This document shows, piece after piece, positions 20,146 through 29,815 of a stretch of DNA of 64,000 nt (the stretch's first letter is position 1; each line of letters begins with the position of its first letter). This DNA comes from Candidatus Brocadia sinica JPN1 (lineage in GTDB: Bacteria; Planctomycetota; Brocadiia; Brocadiales; Brocadiaceae): assembly GCF_000949635.1 (NCBI RefSeq), contig NZ_BAFN01000001.1, positions 744,001-808,000 on the forward strand, in the 5' to 3' direction. The notes beneath the pieces are model-generated. The model worked only from the letters and a program-made list of their open reading frames with translations, was not told the DNA's origin and searched no databases. The position numbers and the translations under genes were made by a program.

Positions 20146-20381
20146 TTTTTAAGATATTTCTCAAGGTCCTTCTCAGTGAGAATACCCTTTTCCTTTGCTT
20201 TGTGACTCCAATAACCCTGAATTTGATAGAATTCCTTTTTCAACCTTTCTTTCCTTGTAATCCTTAAGGCGTCTTGAATTACTGCGCTCAGGGTCTTCCC
20301 TTCTTCTTCGGCTATCATTTCCGCCTCTCTTGCCAGTTTCTCTGGAAGGGAAATAGTCTTTTTAATTGTTGTGGCTGTCAT
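20142..20381 (-). CDS. Ribbon-helix-helix antitoxin partner of the PIN toxin
   Basis: A 79-aa protein with an N-terminal RHH motif (TIKKTISLPEKLAREAEMIA, then GKTLSAVIQDALR) and a charged toxin-binding tail. An inverted repeat immediately upstream (20396-20422) fits autorepression by the complex. Confidence 0.85.
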   Translation of the reverse strand: MTATTIKKTISLPEKLAREAEMIAEEEGKTLSAVIQDALRITRKERLKKEFYQIQGYWSHKAKEKGILTEKDLEKYLKK

Positions 20382-20395
20382 AAATACACCTCCTA

Positions 20396-20422
20396 TTATG
20401 GTATGAAATAATCATACCATAA
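20396..20422. promoter_or_regulatory. Operator-like inverted repeat of the RHH/PIN operon
   Basis: A perfect 11-bp inverted repeat, TTATGGTATGA, with a 5-bp spacer (20407-20411) lies 14 bp before the antitoxin start. RHH antitoxins typically bind such repeats; binding here is inferred. Confidence 0.6.
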
Positions 20423-21159
20423 GTAATTTTGTAAAAGCAACTACTTCTTGTTATACATAAAACTATCAGTACTATACGCAAATTTTTTAGTTTATTAAGC
20501 CTTTTTAAAAATTTTTTGCGCTACCACGAAGAGACTTGATGGATTAAAACGACACGCACGCCTTGATAGGGGGTGGGGGTATAGTTTCCTATGCTCCAAA
20601 TAATTCCTAACACCTTAAATGTAAGGGATAACATGTTGATTTAAAGTTAGTTAGATTGTTCCTAACAGTCGTAACACTTTTTCAAGGTATACCATGGCGT
20701 GGCGGGAATCGTCTTAATTGTGTGTGTTTATCTATTGCACTTCGACACTTCCTTATCTTTCGTGACAATCGTCTAGATAAAGATTCCGGCAACATCTAGT
20801 GATATTTTTCTCAGTGTTTAGAGTCATCTAGGACAAAGAACCTGACTTTTTTCTCATATTGGCGTGAAATTACATGACGTGGTTTTCCTTTAAGCCTGCT
20901 ATTATATCAGCTATATCATAAGCCCCGAATCTTTTCTACAAAACTATGAATTCCTTCCTTTTTTTTCTGGTAATTTTTCATCCTTTTGTTAGAGTTTTTT
21001 AATTAAAAAACAGGTTTTCTTCATTGTATACTTTTTGTATATCTAATAAGAAAAAACAAGGGGTAACACCATATAAAATGCTACCCCTTAAAATTAATAT
21101 TTTCCAACAATATCAATTATTAGAGACCAACGGACAAAAAAATGAATACCCCCTAAAAA
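20423..21159. other. Non-coding right part of the island
   Basis: About 740 bp of AT-rich DNA without a supported gene. A short frame at 21024-21233 runs across the att-like repeat and has no family features. A hairpin-like GGGGTAACACC...GCTACCCCTT is present at about 21060-21090. Confidence 0.45.
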
Positions 21160-21216
<57 letters not shown>

Positions 21217-21486
21217 TGATTTCAAGCATTTAGCACTTCACACTTTTTCTCAACTGTAGTCAGATTGTGGTCGGCACAGCAGCCCGTTTCGAAAATTCAC
21301 CCCCTTGAAAATTAACGATTTCCTGGCAATGTATGCCTGAAAAATGACTTTTTTAAGCGCAAATTGCAAAAGCCGGGGGATGCTACTGGACCACAATTTC
21401 CAGATTTTTCCAAAAACTATGGAAATGGAAAGTGAAAATTTTGGTATAAAAAAGTCGATTTTGTTTCTGAATGGGTATGGAACTTG

Positions 21487-22242
21487 TTAAAAGTCAGACT
21501 GCTTGGCCCGGTCTGCATCAGTCTTCTCTGAAGGCCAGTAATAAGCATCCGGCGTATTACGGGCGCCAAAAATCGCTGTGCCGATGCGCACCATGTTTGC
21601 GCCTTCTTCAATTGCGATCTGATAATCACCCGACATACCCATAGAAAGATATTTCATGTGTACCCGGTCGATACCTTCTTTGACAACCACTCCATAGATT
21701 TCTTTTAACACCTTAAAACATTTACGGATTTTTACCTCGTCCTTGGTAAAGAGGCCGATGGTCATGAGTCCGTGTATTTTTAATGTATCGTATCTGGAGG
21801 CCTGTTTGATTAAGGAAATCGCCTCTTCCGGTGCAACGCCATATTTGCTCTCCTCATGTGAGGTGTTGACCTGAACCAAAATATCCAGGGAACGGCCTTC
21901 CTGCTGCAGTCGCTGGTCTAATTTTTCGGCGAGAGACAACCGGTCCACAGAATGGATCATGTCTGCAAATTTCAGGACGTCCTTAACCTTGTTGGTCTGC
22001 AGGTGCCCGATAAAATGCCATTCTGCATCTTCGTCTTTTAAGACCTCGTATTTTTTTAGCGCCTCCTGCACCTTATTTTCCCCGATAATGCGTCCACCGG
22101 ACTTAATGGCTTCTCGTATTCGCTCCGGATCCACCGTCTTTGTGGCCATGACCAGAATAATTTCTTCGGGCTTTTTGCCAACTCTTGCGGCAGCGTTTGC
22201 AATGTTTTTTTTCACCTGTTCCAGGTTTTCTTTGATTGACAT
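21487..22242 (-). CDS. YggS/PLPBP-family pyridoxal-phosphate homeostasis protein
   Basis: A 251-aa single-domain alanine-racemase-fold protein that binds PLP without known catalytic turnover and helps vitamin B6 and amino-acid homeostasis. The PLP lysine is Lys35 in LVMATKTV. Other family strings are IGENKVQEALKKYE, WHFIGHLQTNK, VNTSHEESKYGV, IHGLMTIG, LSMGMSGDYQIAIEEGANMVRIG and the end AIFGARN. An A/G-rich leader precedes the ATG. It stands alone, outside the island. Confidence 0.93.
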   Translation of the reverse strand: MSIKENLEQVKKNIANAAARVGKKPEEIILVMATKTVDPERIREAIKSGGRIIGENKVQEALKKYEVLKDEDAEWHFIGHLQTNKVKDVLKFADMIHSVDRLSLAEKLDQRLQQEGRSLDILVQVNTSHEESKYGVAPEEAISLIKQASRYDTLKIHGLMTIGLFTKDEVKIRKCFKVLKEIYGVVVKEGIDRVHMKYLSMGMSGDYQIAIEEGANMVRIGTAIFGARNTPDAYYWPSEKTDADRAKQSDF

Positions 22243-22593
22243 ATGTTCTCCTCAAATATGGAATGTCTCTGACGACTGTCAGTCGCATAACCTAAAATTT
22301 ATAAAAACACCTTTTCGATAAATGAAAATGAACATATCATATTCTACCTCTAAGAATCAAAAAAGAAAGTCTTAAAACTGGCATTTGATCAATGCAAACG
22401 GGTGAACATCCCAAACAAAAGAAAAAGGGACAATAAACAATTGGGGCATTTCTCCTTTGCATATGAAATCATATCCTTTTCGGATTTTTGCAAAATCCCT
22501 GTTGCATTTGGCGCTCAAACCATGTACCTTGTCAGTGATATACTACGTTAAGAATGGCAGATGGACAGCCAACCATTTTTAGGAAGAACCTTT
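22243..22593. other. Divergent intergenic region
   Basis: About 350 bp between the divergent YggS-like gene and the secreted fibronectin-like protein gene. It presumably carries both promoters. I see no riboswitch or strong repeat here. Confidence 0.4.
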
Positions 22594-24519
22594 ATGGGAA
22601 AAATACAGCAGAGTGTTATTTCATCTACAAACCTGAAATTCACGACTCCTTCCCGTTGTTTCATGGGAGTTTTGTTTGCCGTGGCTTTCATTTTTTGCCA
22701 GCCCGCATACGGTTCGCAACCGCATCATACGGAAAAGTCATCATTCTTTTTACCCGGAAAATCTTTCCATGTTAAAGCCTGTGACCGTTTAGACGGAAAG
22801 GGAGAAGCAGGCGAAAAAACTCATATGGAACCGGAAGATAGTCAAAATCCGCCTGCGGTTGCCCAGGTTCAAGAGTCCGGAGCATGGGACAGAATGTACT
22901 GCCAAAATACGCCCCCCGGAGATTATGATCCACAAACTACTGCCTACGGTCTGCAATCCGTCGCTACCGCCCCGACTGTAGCAACCAGTCCCGCTTCGAA
23001 TGTAACACATAATTCAGCATCATTGCATGGCACGGTAAATGCAAATGGATTGTCAACGACCGCATGGTTTCAGTACCGGATTGCCAACGGACCATCCAAA
23101 AGCACCTTTGCAACACAAACGGTAATTGGGACGATAGACGCGGAAATAGGTATCAGGATAATTATGCTGCTTCCGGGAACGACCTATTACTACAGACTTG
23201 TTGCAAAGAACGACGCCGGAACTACGTATGGAAGTGAGGTGTCATTTACTACGGCAGATATCAATACATCTGTCACCACTGAAATAACCCCACCCATTGG
23301 TGCGATAAGCATTAACAGCGGAGCTTACTGCACCAACTCTTTCACCGTTACCGCAAACCTTTCCGCTACTGATAATACCGGTGTTACGGGTTATTATCTC
23401 TCTACAAATGCCACGCCCCCTTCTCAATATACCACTGGCTGGATGTCTACAACACCGGCTACCACTTATAAAGAAGACGTCACCTATACTATAAGTAACG
23501 GTGATGGCAGAAATATGGTGTATGTTTGGTATAAGGATGCTTCCGGAAATATATCAGACGCAGCCGCTGCTTCTATTGTTGTGGATACAACCCCTCCAAT
23601 AATAACTATTACCGACCCAACGTCCGATCAAACCTATACAACCAAAAGTAACGTGGTAAGCATCAGTGGCAGCGCTTCAGACGATATCAATGAGATAAGC
23701 AGCGTGGTGTGGATTCATGATAAGGATACGAGCGGGACAGAAAGAAAGACCATTGGCTGGACTGTGCCAAATATTGGCTTAGTAAAGGGAGAGAATGTAA
23801 TAACCATAAAGGCTACAGATAGTGTTGGTAATACCGGAACGGCTACGATAACAATAACGTATGCCGAAGTCGATGCCACACCGAAGGTGATAACGGGACA
23901 TGCAACAAGTATAACAACTGACCTGGCTACCTTAAGCGGGACTGTTAATGCAATGGGATTGCCGGCAACGGCCTGGTTTCAATACGGCACGAGCAGCGAA
24001 CATTACAGCGGCACTTCATCAATACAAAGTATAGAAAATGGCTTGCATGAGGTACCCGTAAGCAACCGGATAAGCGGTTTGCAGGCAGGAACGGCATACT
24101 ATTACCGTCTTGTTGCACAAAATAGCGCCGGCGCTACGTACGGGAATGAAATAACATTCAACACGTTGCCGCCAAAAGGTAACATTTACGGAAATGTCGT
24201 GTCCTTTCTGAAGGAAGGGCCTGTTGAATCTGCGAAATTACAGCTCAAAGGAACAAAGGCAAGGAAAAAATCTTTCAAGGTAACATTTTCTGATGCACAT
24301 GGATTTTTCGAATTTAAAGATTTAGATGCAGATACGTATGATATCACAGTAACAAAAACTGATTTTAAGAGTATGAGTCAGACGGTTGAGATTGAAGAAG
24401 GCGAGAGAAAAAAGATTGGAATTATCTTGCAAAAAACAAAGGAGGAAGACAAAGGTCCACCAAAAGATGTCAAAAGTGATCAACAGAAGACAAACGAAAC
24501 TTCACAAATGCACGATTAG
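22594..24519 (+). CDS. Secreted fibronectin/Ig-like multidomain protein
   Basis: A 641-aa exported protein from ATG 22594, chosen because AGGAAG lies 7 nt upstream; an ATG at 22561 adds 11 residues. A signal peptide (CFMGVLFAVAFIFCQPAYG) is followed by a low-complexity region, a fibronectin-like domain (LSTTAWFQYRIANG, TYYYRLVAKNDAG), two Ig-like domains (DTTPPIITITDPT), a second fibronectin-like domain (LPATAWFQYGTSSEHYSGTS) and a carboxypeptidase-regulatory-like domain (GNIYGNVVSFLKEGPVESA) with a Lys/Glu-rich tail. The repeated domain resembles the one in the protein at 3720. Probably a cell-surface structural protein; substrate unknown. Its 3' end lies in a segment duplicated at 29036. 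Confidence 0.8.
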   Translation: MGKIQQSVISSTNLKFTTPSRCFMGVLFAVAFIFCQPAYGSQPHHTEKSSFFLPGKSFHVKACDRLDGKGEAGEKTHMEPEDSQNPPAVAQVQESGAWDRMYCQNTPPGDYDPQTTAYGLQSVATAPTVATSPASNVTHNSASLHGTVNANGLSTTAWFQYRIANGPSKSTFATQTVIGTIDAEIGIRIIMLLPGTTYYYRLVAKNDAGTTYGSEVSFTTADINTSVTTEITPPIGAISINSGAYCTNSFTVTANLSATDNTGVTGYYLSTNATPPSQYTTGWMSTTPATTYKEDVTYTISNGDGRNMVYVWYKDASGNISDAAAASIVVDTTPPIITITDPTSDQTYTTKSNVVSISGSASDDINEISSVVWIHDKDTSGTERKTIGWTVPNIGLVKGENVITIKATDSVGNTGTATITITYAEVDATPKVITGHATSITTDLATLSGTVNAMGLPATAWFQYGTSSEHYSGTSSIQSIENGLHEVPVSNRISGLQAGTAYYYRLVAQNSAGATYGNEITFNTLPPKGNIYGNVVSFLKEGPVESAKLQLKGTKARKKSFKVTFSDAHGFFEFKDLDADTYDITVTKTDFKSMSQTVEIEEGERKKIGIILQKTKEEDKGPPKDVKSDQQKTNETSQMHD

Positions 24520-24638
24520 AAAGTATACACCCTGTTAATCACCGTGTTTTCAACGGATGCGAAGCAGCTTCGCTTTTTTTGCCCTATTTCAGACACTTCT
24601 TTCTCCGCTCATTATATCCTTTTTTATTTGTTTGCGAA
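24486..24638. repeat. Imperfect direct duplication, left copy
   Basis: The end of the secreted-protein gene and the next 120 bp (GAAGACAAACGAAACTTCAC..., GTTAATCAC, CAACGGATGCGAA, CTTCTTTCTCCGCTCAT) recur at 29036-29150, where the right part encodes the C-terminus of the DinB-like gene. Here that part is a non-functional remnant. Confidence 0.65.
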
Positions 24639-24729
24639 TTATGGGTAATAGCAATGGTGGCTGAAAAAAAATTCGACTAAAGACATTATCTGATTTATAG
24701 GAAATTCTCGGAAAGAAAATAAATTTTTC

Positions 24730-24760
24730 TTGACAATATATATTTTATTTTGTTTACAAT
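24730..24760 (+). promoter_or_regulatory. Sigma-70-type promoter for riboswitch A
   Basis: TTGACA at 24730-24735 and TACAAT at 24755-24760 with a 19-bp spacer, placing transcription start near 24767, about 45 nt upstream of the aptamer. The spacer is a little long; the -35 is perfect. Confidence 0.55.
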
Positions 24761-24812
24761 AACAGTTATACACGTCCACATCCAAAAATCGCAGCAATAC
24801 GAAACGAAAAAA

Positions 24813-24935
24813 CATTACGATAAAGGTAAACCCTGAGTGATCAGGGGACGCAAAGTAACAGGGTCTTGAAACTCACAAGGATGTAGTTTGCAAAGACTTG
24901 CTTGCAATAAAAAAGATAGCCTTACTGCCGAAGAT
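24813..24935 (+). ncRNA. c-di-GMP-I (GEMM-I) riboswitch A
   Basis: Core strings of the class: AAAGGTAAACC, a hairpin closed by a GTGA GNRA tetraloop (CCCTGA/TCAGGG), GGGACGCAAAG, then a long variable arm and ACTGCCGAAG. GTAA (after CAAA) can pair with TTAC (before TGCCG). It lies in the leader of the 25082 surface-protein gene and is followed directly by a terminator whose 5' arm is the aptamer's own 3' strand. Confidence 0.85.
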
Positions 24936-24970
24936 GTTTAAAAAAATATCTTTGCAGTAAGGCTTTTTTT
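24918..24970 (+). terminator. Intrinsic terminator under riboswitch A
   Basis: Arms AGCCTTACTGC (24918-24928) and GCAGTAAGGCT (24954-24964), with further pairing inside the loop, followed by a seven-T tract. The left arm includes bases needed by the aptamer, so ligand-bound and terminated forms should exclude each other. Confidence 0.85.
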
Positions 24971-25081
24971 GTTCAAAAATCAAAAAATTGTCATTCCTGC
25001 GAAACATGCTCTCACAAGGGGGGGAAGTATGGGTTCATTCCTTTCATAAATTACACCACTTTTTTAAAAAGGAGCAGTAAA

Positions 25082-28000
25082 ATGAAAAGGAGAAGCAAAA
25101 TTTTTGCACTATCTGCCATGCTTTTATTAACAGTGTTGTTCGGAAATATTCTTTTGGCAGAAGATGAGGTTGTAAACAAACCATCACAGGAGGAAGTAAG
25201 GCAGAAAACCATGAAACTTCAGATGCCATTTATCGCCAACAAGGGGCAAACGGATGAAGGGGTGGCATATTATGCCAATACCTTTGGAGGGACGGTGTTT
25301 GTCACGAAAGAGGGCGAGATTGTCTATGTTCTGCCCATGAGAGATGGAAGCGCTCCAGGTTATGGAAACAAAGGGGAATTAGTGGAGGAAGGCGCTCAGG
25401 AACCAACGTCAGATGGGCAGCAAGAAGGAGAATCAGTCATACATGAGGATACCGTCAACGAACAATCGGGAGGAGTGGCGCTGAAAGAAGTGATTGTCGG
25501 GGGAATGGCAGGCAAGGTGAGGGGGGTGATGAGGTCAAGGACAAGGGTGAGTGATTTCCGGGGAAATGACCCATCGAAATGGAAGAAAAACCTTGCCACA
25601 TACGAGATTGTAAATCTTGGGGAGGTATATCCAGGGATAGAGGTTAAGTTGAGGGCATACGGGAATAATGTGGAGAAGTTATTCTATCTCAGCCCTGGGG
25701 CTGATCCTGGTGTAATAAGGATAAAGCTCCACGGGGCACAGTCCTTGCGGGTAGATGAGGAAGGCCGGCTTGAGGCAGATACGGCGTTGGGTCCGGTGAA
25801 ATTCACCCGACCTGTGGTCTATCAACTGGAAGACGCTTCATCTCGTCCGGGCAAAGGCAATTTTTCTCCATTCCTGTCGTCACGAGAAGGTGACGACATG
25901 GCGAAGGCGATAGAGGGAGAGTATGAAGTAAACGGGGACGAGTACAGCTTCAGACTGGGAGATTACGACAGATCAAAGGGGCTTATCATAGACCCACTCC
26001 TTGCATCTACATTTTTGGGAGGGCTTCCTAGCGATGATATTGGTAAGATTTTAGCTGTAGACTCGAGCGGGAATGTCTATGTAAGCGGAGAAACTAGTTC
26101 TTCAAACTTTCCCACTACTGTGGGCGCTTATGATACTTTGTATGGTTATACAGATGTCTTTATCTCCCGGTTCAGCAGTGGTTTAACGAGCCTTCTCGCC
26201 TCCACCTATTTGGGAGGGTCTGCTGCTGACTATGGCAGGTCTTTAGCCATAGACTCTGGCGGAAATGTCTATGTGACTGGGTATACGTACTCATCAAACT
26301 TTCCCACCACTGCGGGCGCTTATGATACTTCGTATAATAGTAATACAGATGTCTTTATCTCCCGGTTCAACAGCAGTTTGACAAGCCTCCTTGCCTCCAC
26401 CTATTTGGGAGGGTCTGGTTATGACTATGGCAATTCTTTAGCCATAGACTCTGGCGGGAATGTCTATGTGGCGGGGTATACTCCCTATACTACCTATTCA
26501 AACTTTCCCACCACTGTGGGCGCTTATGATACTTTGCTTAGTGGTCCTAGAGATGCCTTTATCTCCCGGCTCAACAGCGGTTTGACGAGCCTTCTCGCCT
26601 CCACCTATTTGGGAGGGACTAATTCTGACTATGGCAATTCTTTAGCCATAGACTCTGGCGGAAATGTCTATGTAACCGGGGATACTTGGTCACCAGACTT
26701 TCCCACCACTGTGGGCGCTTATGATATTTTGCTTGGTGGTAATAGAGATGTCTTTGTCTCCCGACTCAACAGCGGTTTAACGAACCTCCTTGCCTCCACC
26801 TATTTGGGAGGGACTAATTATGACTATGGCAATTCTTTAGCCATAGACTCTGGCGGGAATGTCTATGTAACCGGGGATACTTGGTCTTCAAACTTTCCCA
26901 CCACCAGGGGCACTTTTAGAGGTGCAGTAGATGTCTTTATCTCCCGGCTCAACAGCGGTTTGACGAGCCTCCTTGCCTCTACCTATTTGGGAGGGTCCGG
27001 TTCTGACTATGGCAATTCTTTAGCCATAGACTCTGGCGGGAATGTCTATGTAACCGGGTATACTAGATCGTCAGACTTTCCCACCACTGTAGGCGCTTAT
27101 GATACTTTGCTTGGTGGTGGTGAAGATGTCTTTGTCTCCCGATTCAATAGCGATTTTAGTCTCTTCCTCGCCTCCACCTTTATCGGAGGAAATAGTACTG
27201 ACTCTGGCTATTCTTTAGCTATAGACTCAGGCGGGAATGTCTATGTGACCGGAGATACTACCTCTTCAAACTTTCCCACTACTGGGTTTGCTTATGATAC
27301 TTCACATAATGGTGGTAAAGATGTCTTTATCTCCCGGCTCAACAGTGGTTTGACGAGCCTTCTTGCCTCTACCTTTTTGGGAGGGTCTGGTTCTGACTAT
27401 GGCAATTCTTTAGCCATAGACTCTGGCGGAAATGTCTATGTAACCGGGTATACTTCGTCACCAGGCTTTCCCACCACTTCAGGTGTGTATGATCGTTCGT
27501 ATAATAGTAATACTGATATCTTTGTCTCCCGGCTCAACAGTGGTTTGACGAGCCTCCTTGCCTCCACCTATTTGGGAGGGTCTGCTGCTGACTATGGCAG
27601 GTCTTTAGCCATAGACTCTGGCGGGAATCTCTATGTAACTGGGGATACTAACTCATCAGACTTTCCTATCGCTGGGGGCATTGTTTATGATACTTCGCAT
27701 AATGGTGGCAGAGATGTCTTTATCTCCCGGCTCAACAGTGGTTTGACGAGCCTTCTTGCTTCTAGCTATTTGGGGGGCGCTGGTACTGAATATGGCAATT
27801 CTTTAGCCATAGACTCAGGCGGGAATCTCTATGTGACCGGAGATACTACCTCTTCAAACTTTCCCACTACTGGGTTTGCTTATGATACTTCACATAATGG
27901 TGGTAAAGATGTCTTTATCTCCCGGCTCAACAGTGGTTTGACGAGCCTTCTTGCCTCCACCTATTTGGGAGGGTCCGGTACTGATTCTGGCAATTCTTTA

Positions 28001-28732
28001 GCCATAGGCTCAGGCGGGAATGTCTACGTGACCGGGTATACTTACTCAATGAACTTTCCCACGACTGTGGGCGCTTATGATACTTCGTATAATAGTGGTA
28101 AAACTGATGTCTTTATCTCCCGGCTCAACAGTGGTTTGACGAGCCTCCTTGCCTCCACCTTTTTGGGAGGGTCTGATATTGACTATGGCAGGTCTTTAGC
28201 CATAGAACCATTTAGCGGAGATGTCTATGTGACCGGGTATACTTACTCAACGAACTTTCCCACCACTGTGGGCGCTTATGATACTTCGTATAATAGTAAT
28301 ACTGATGTCTTTGTCTCCCGGCTCAACAGTGGTTTGACGAGTCTCCTTGCTTCTACCTATTTGGGAGGGTCTGGTTCTGACTCTGGCTATTCTTTAGCAA
28401 TAGACTCAAGCTGGGTTGTCTATGTAACCGGGTATACTTCGTCAACAGACTTTCCCACCACCTCAAATGCATATGACCGTTTTTATAATGGTAAAACTGA
28501 TGTCTTTGTCTCCGGGCTCTACGGTGATTTGACAAGCCTCATCGACTCCACCTATTTAGGTGGTTCTGGTGATGATCGTGGCAGTTCCTTAGCCATAAGA
28601 TCCTACGGGGATGTCTATGTGACCGGATATACTACCTCTTCAAACTTTCCATCCACTACAGGGGTGTATGATACTACGTATAATGGTGATAGTGACGCCT
28701 TTGTGTCAAGAGTAATAGGTAGTGGTTTTTAA
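25082..28732 (+). CDS. Giant secreted SBBP beta-propeller repeat protein under c-di-GMP riboswitch control
   Basis: A 1216-aa exported protein. A signal peptide (SKIFALSAMLLLTVLFGNILLA region) precedes the SBBP N-terminal domain (QMPFIANKGQTDEGVAYYAN, YGNNVEKLFYLSPGADPGVI). About 15 tandem propeller blades of about 55 residues then run to the C-terminus, each like LLASTYLGGSGSDYGNSLAI, DSGGNVYVTGYTSS, NFPTT, AYDTSYN and DVFISRLNSGLTS. The blades are also near-identical at DNA level, so blade number may vary by recombination. It is likely an adhesin or surface-layer component. It has no C-terminal Fn3-like module, unlike the 49-57 kb proteins. The GGAG ribosome site ends 8 nt before the ATG. 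A c-di-GMP riboswitch and terminator precede it. Confidence 0.88.
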   Translation: MKRRSKIFALSAMLLLTVLFGNILLAEDEVVNKPSQEEVRQKTMKLQMPFIANKGQTDEGVAYYANTFGGTVFVTKEGEIVYVLPMRDGSAPGYGNKGELVEEGAQEPTSDGQQEGESVIHEDTVNEQSGGVALKEVIVGGMAGKVRGVMRSRTRVSDFRGNDPSKWKKNLATYEIVNLGEVYPGIEVKLRAYGNNVEKLFYLSPGADPGVIRIKLHGAQSLRVDEEGRLEADTALGPVKFTRPVVYQLEDASSRPGKGNFSPFLSSREGDDMAKAIEGEYEVNGDEYSFRLGDYDRSKGLIIDPLLASTFLGGLPSDDIGKILAVDSSGNVYVSGETSSSNFPTTVGAYDTLYGYTDVFISRFSSGLTSLLASTYLGGSAADYGRSLAIDSGGNVYVTGYTYSSNFPTTAGAYDTSYNSNTDVFISRFNSSLTSLLASTYLGGSGYDYGNSLAIDSGGNVYVAGYTPYTTYSNFPTTVGAYDTLLSGPRDAFISRLNSGLTSLLASTYLGGTNSDYGNSLAIDSGGNVYVTGDTWSPDFPTTVGAYDILLGGNRDVFVSRLNSGLTNLLASTYLGGTNYDYGNSLAIDSGGNVYVTGDTWSSNFPTTRGTFRGAVDVFISRLNSGLTSLLASTYLGGSGSDYGNSLAIDSGGNVYVTGYTRSSDFPTTVGAYDTLLGGGEDVFVSRFNSDFSLFLASTFIGGNSTDSGYSLAIDSGGNVYVTGDTTSSNFPTTGFAYDTSHNGGKDVFISRLNSGLTSLLASTFLGGSGSDYGNSLAIDSGGNVYVTGYTSSPGFPTTSGVYDRSYNSNTDIFVSRLNSGLTSLLASTYLGGSAADYGRSLAIDSGGNLYVTGDTNSSDFPIAGGIVYDTSHNGGRDVFISRLNSGLTSLLASSYLGGAGTEYGNSLAIDSGGNLYVTGDTTSSNFPTTGFAYDTSHNGGKDVFISRLNSGLTSLLASTYLGGSGTDSGNSLAIGSGGNVYVTGYTYSMNFPTTVGAYDTSYNSGKTDVFISRLNSGLTSLLASTFLGGSDIDYGRSLAIEPFSGDVYVTGYTYSTNFPTTVGAYDTSYNSNTDVFVSRLNSGLTSLLASTYLGGSGSDSGYSLAIDSSWVVYVTGYTSSTDFPTTSNAYDRFYNGKTDVFVSGLYGDLTSLIDSTYLGGSGDDRGSSLAIRSYGDVYVTGYTTSSNFPSTTGVYDTTYNGDSDAFVSRVIGSGF

Positions 28733-28779
28733 TATGTTCTTTTAAGGTGTGGAAGGGATTCCAAAGTTGCCAGGCAGCG

Positions 28780-28811
28780 CTGAGGCACGAAATATTTTCT
28801 TCGTGCCTCAG
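28780..28811 (+). terminator. Hairpin terminator after the propeller gene
   Basis: A perfect 12-bp stem CTGAGGCACGAA / TTCGTGCCTCAG with an 8-nt loop, 48 bp after the stop codon. Only a weak T-rich stretch follows, so termination may be partial or bidirectional. Confidence 0.6.
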
Positions 28812-29035
28812 TAACTTTAATGAATGATTTTACCCTCTTTCAAGACGTTTCTTCCCCACTTTAATGGTTAAAACAGTTTAAAACGAGAAAAAAGTGGGCA
28901 ACATTCAAGGGTGCTTATCCATTTTAAAAATCAAAAGGTTCATTTGACCCACTCTGTTCGCTTCATCCACCCTACCTAAATAAGGCAGACAAAGATCAAG
29001 TACGGGATGGCAAAAATGGCCTACCGAAGACAAAC

Positions 29036-29150
29036 GAAACTTCACAAATTGTTAATCACTTTGTTTCAACAGATGCGAATCGGTTCTGCTTTTTGTTCTA
29101 TTTCAAATACTTCTTTCTCCACTCATCATATCGCTTCTTCATTTGATTGA
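29036..29150. repeat. Imperfect direct duplication, right copy
   Basis: The counterpart of 24486-24638. Here the segment includes the true 3' end of the DinB-like gene. The two copies bracket the riboswitch-propeller module, which suggests this 4.4-kb module was inserted or duplicated between them. Confidence 0.6.
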
Positions 29151-29595
29151 TATGTGCCGGTATATGTTCCTCATACACTTTCAACCAATCGTCCAGGGTA
29201 ACGGTTTCGTTCTCCATTGAGCCAACTGAGTTTAACCAAACCGGCTCAGGCAATGTCTTAATAAGGTTGTACGACGACAGACGAAGTCTCCTGAATAATT
29301 CCAATGCATCTTCAGCGCTTTGATCCTGATAATGAAACGCCGCAGACCATTTGTCCTGATCATAGGCTGCAATGGATTTCCCGGGTTCAGCAATCAATTT
29401 TCTGCACTTGATATATGCATTCGCCTCGCTGTCGGCAATATGCATGATAACTTCATGGATACTCCAGCGGTCAGGCGAAGGTTTGAATGACCACATCTCC
29501 TTCGGAAACTGTTTTAAAGCCTCAGTAAGCTGGACGTACCCCTTGCCATACGATTCGATTTTTTGCATCCGTTCTTCTCTCGTCATTACCATCAC
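29098..29595 (-). CDS. DinB-superfamily protein
   Basis: A 165-aa four-helix-bundle protein of the DinB/YfiT type, putative metal-dependent hydrolases or thiol transferases. Candidate metal ligands are His in SIHEVIMHIADSE and the pair in YEEHIPAHINQM. Other family features are PSPDRWSIHE near the start and WLNSVGSMENETVTLDDWL. MTREERM two codons after the first ATG is an alternative start. No operon partner; cas genes diverge from it. Substrate unknown. Confidence 0.85.
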   Translation of the reverse strand: MMVMTREERMQKIESYGKGYVQLTEALKQFPKEMWSFKPSPDRWSIHEVIMHIADSEANAYIKCRKLIAEPGKSIAAYDQDKWSAAFHYQDQSAEDALELFRRLRLSSYNLIKTLPEPVWLNSVGSMENETVTLDDWLKVYEEHIPAHINQMKKRYDEWRKKYLK

Positions 29596-29661
29596 CCTTA
29601 AGTTGTTTTATGATAAGAAATATAGTATTGATATTTTCTCCAAAAAGTCTATGATAACCAT

Positions 29662-29809
29662 AAAAAAAGCCCCTCGTTTCCGAGAGGCTTAATTAGGTGC
29701 CCCGACGGGTGCGGGGACATGGTTTTTTGCAGAGCCAGAAACCTGGATGCATATCCCGCAATACTTTATTATGGAAAAGCAGTGCAGGCATTTGTGTGGT
29801 ACACACTAT
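29662..29809 (-). ncRNA. tracrRNA of the Cas9 system
   Basis: On the minus strand, GTACCACACAAATGCCTGC (from 29802 to 29784) is perfectly complementary to 19 nt of the CRISPR repeat. After a bulge, CCATAAT (29774-29768) pairs, with two G-U pairs, with the repeat's GTTGTGG end. This upper and lower duplex with a bulge is the tracrRNA architecture. Two further hairpins follow (CCAG/CTGG and CCCCG/CGGGG), and an intrinsic terminator (stem 29669-29688, T-run 29668-29662) ends it. Length about 148 nt. It runs divergently from cas9, next to the cas9 start. Confidence 0.88.
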
Positions 29810-29815
29810 GGGAGT

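Noticed and set aside
24236-24520. Type IX-like or PEP-CTERM sorting signal at the end of the 22594 protein
   Set aside because: The tail is only a charged low-complexity stretch; no membrane segment or conserved module.
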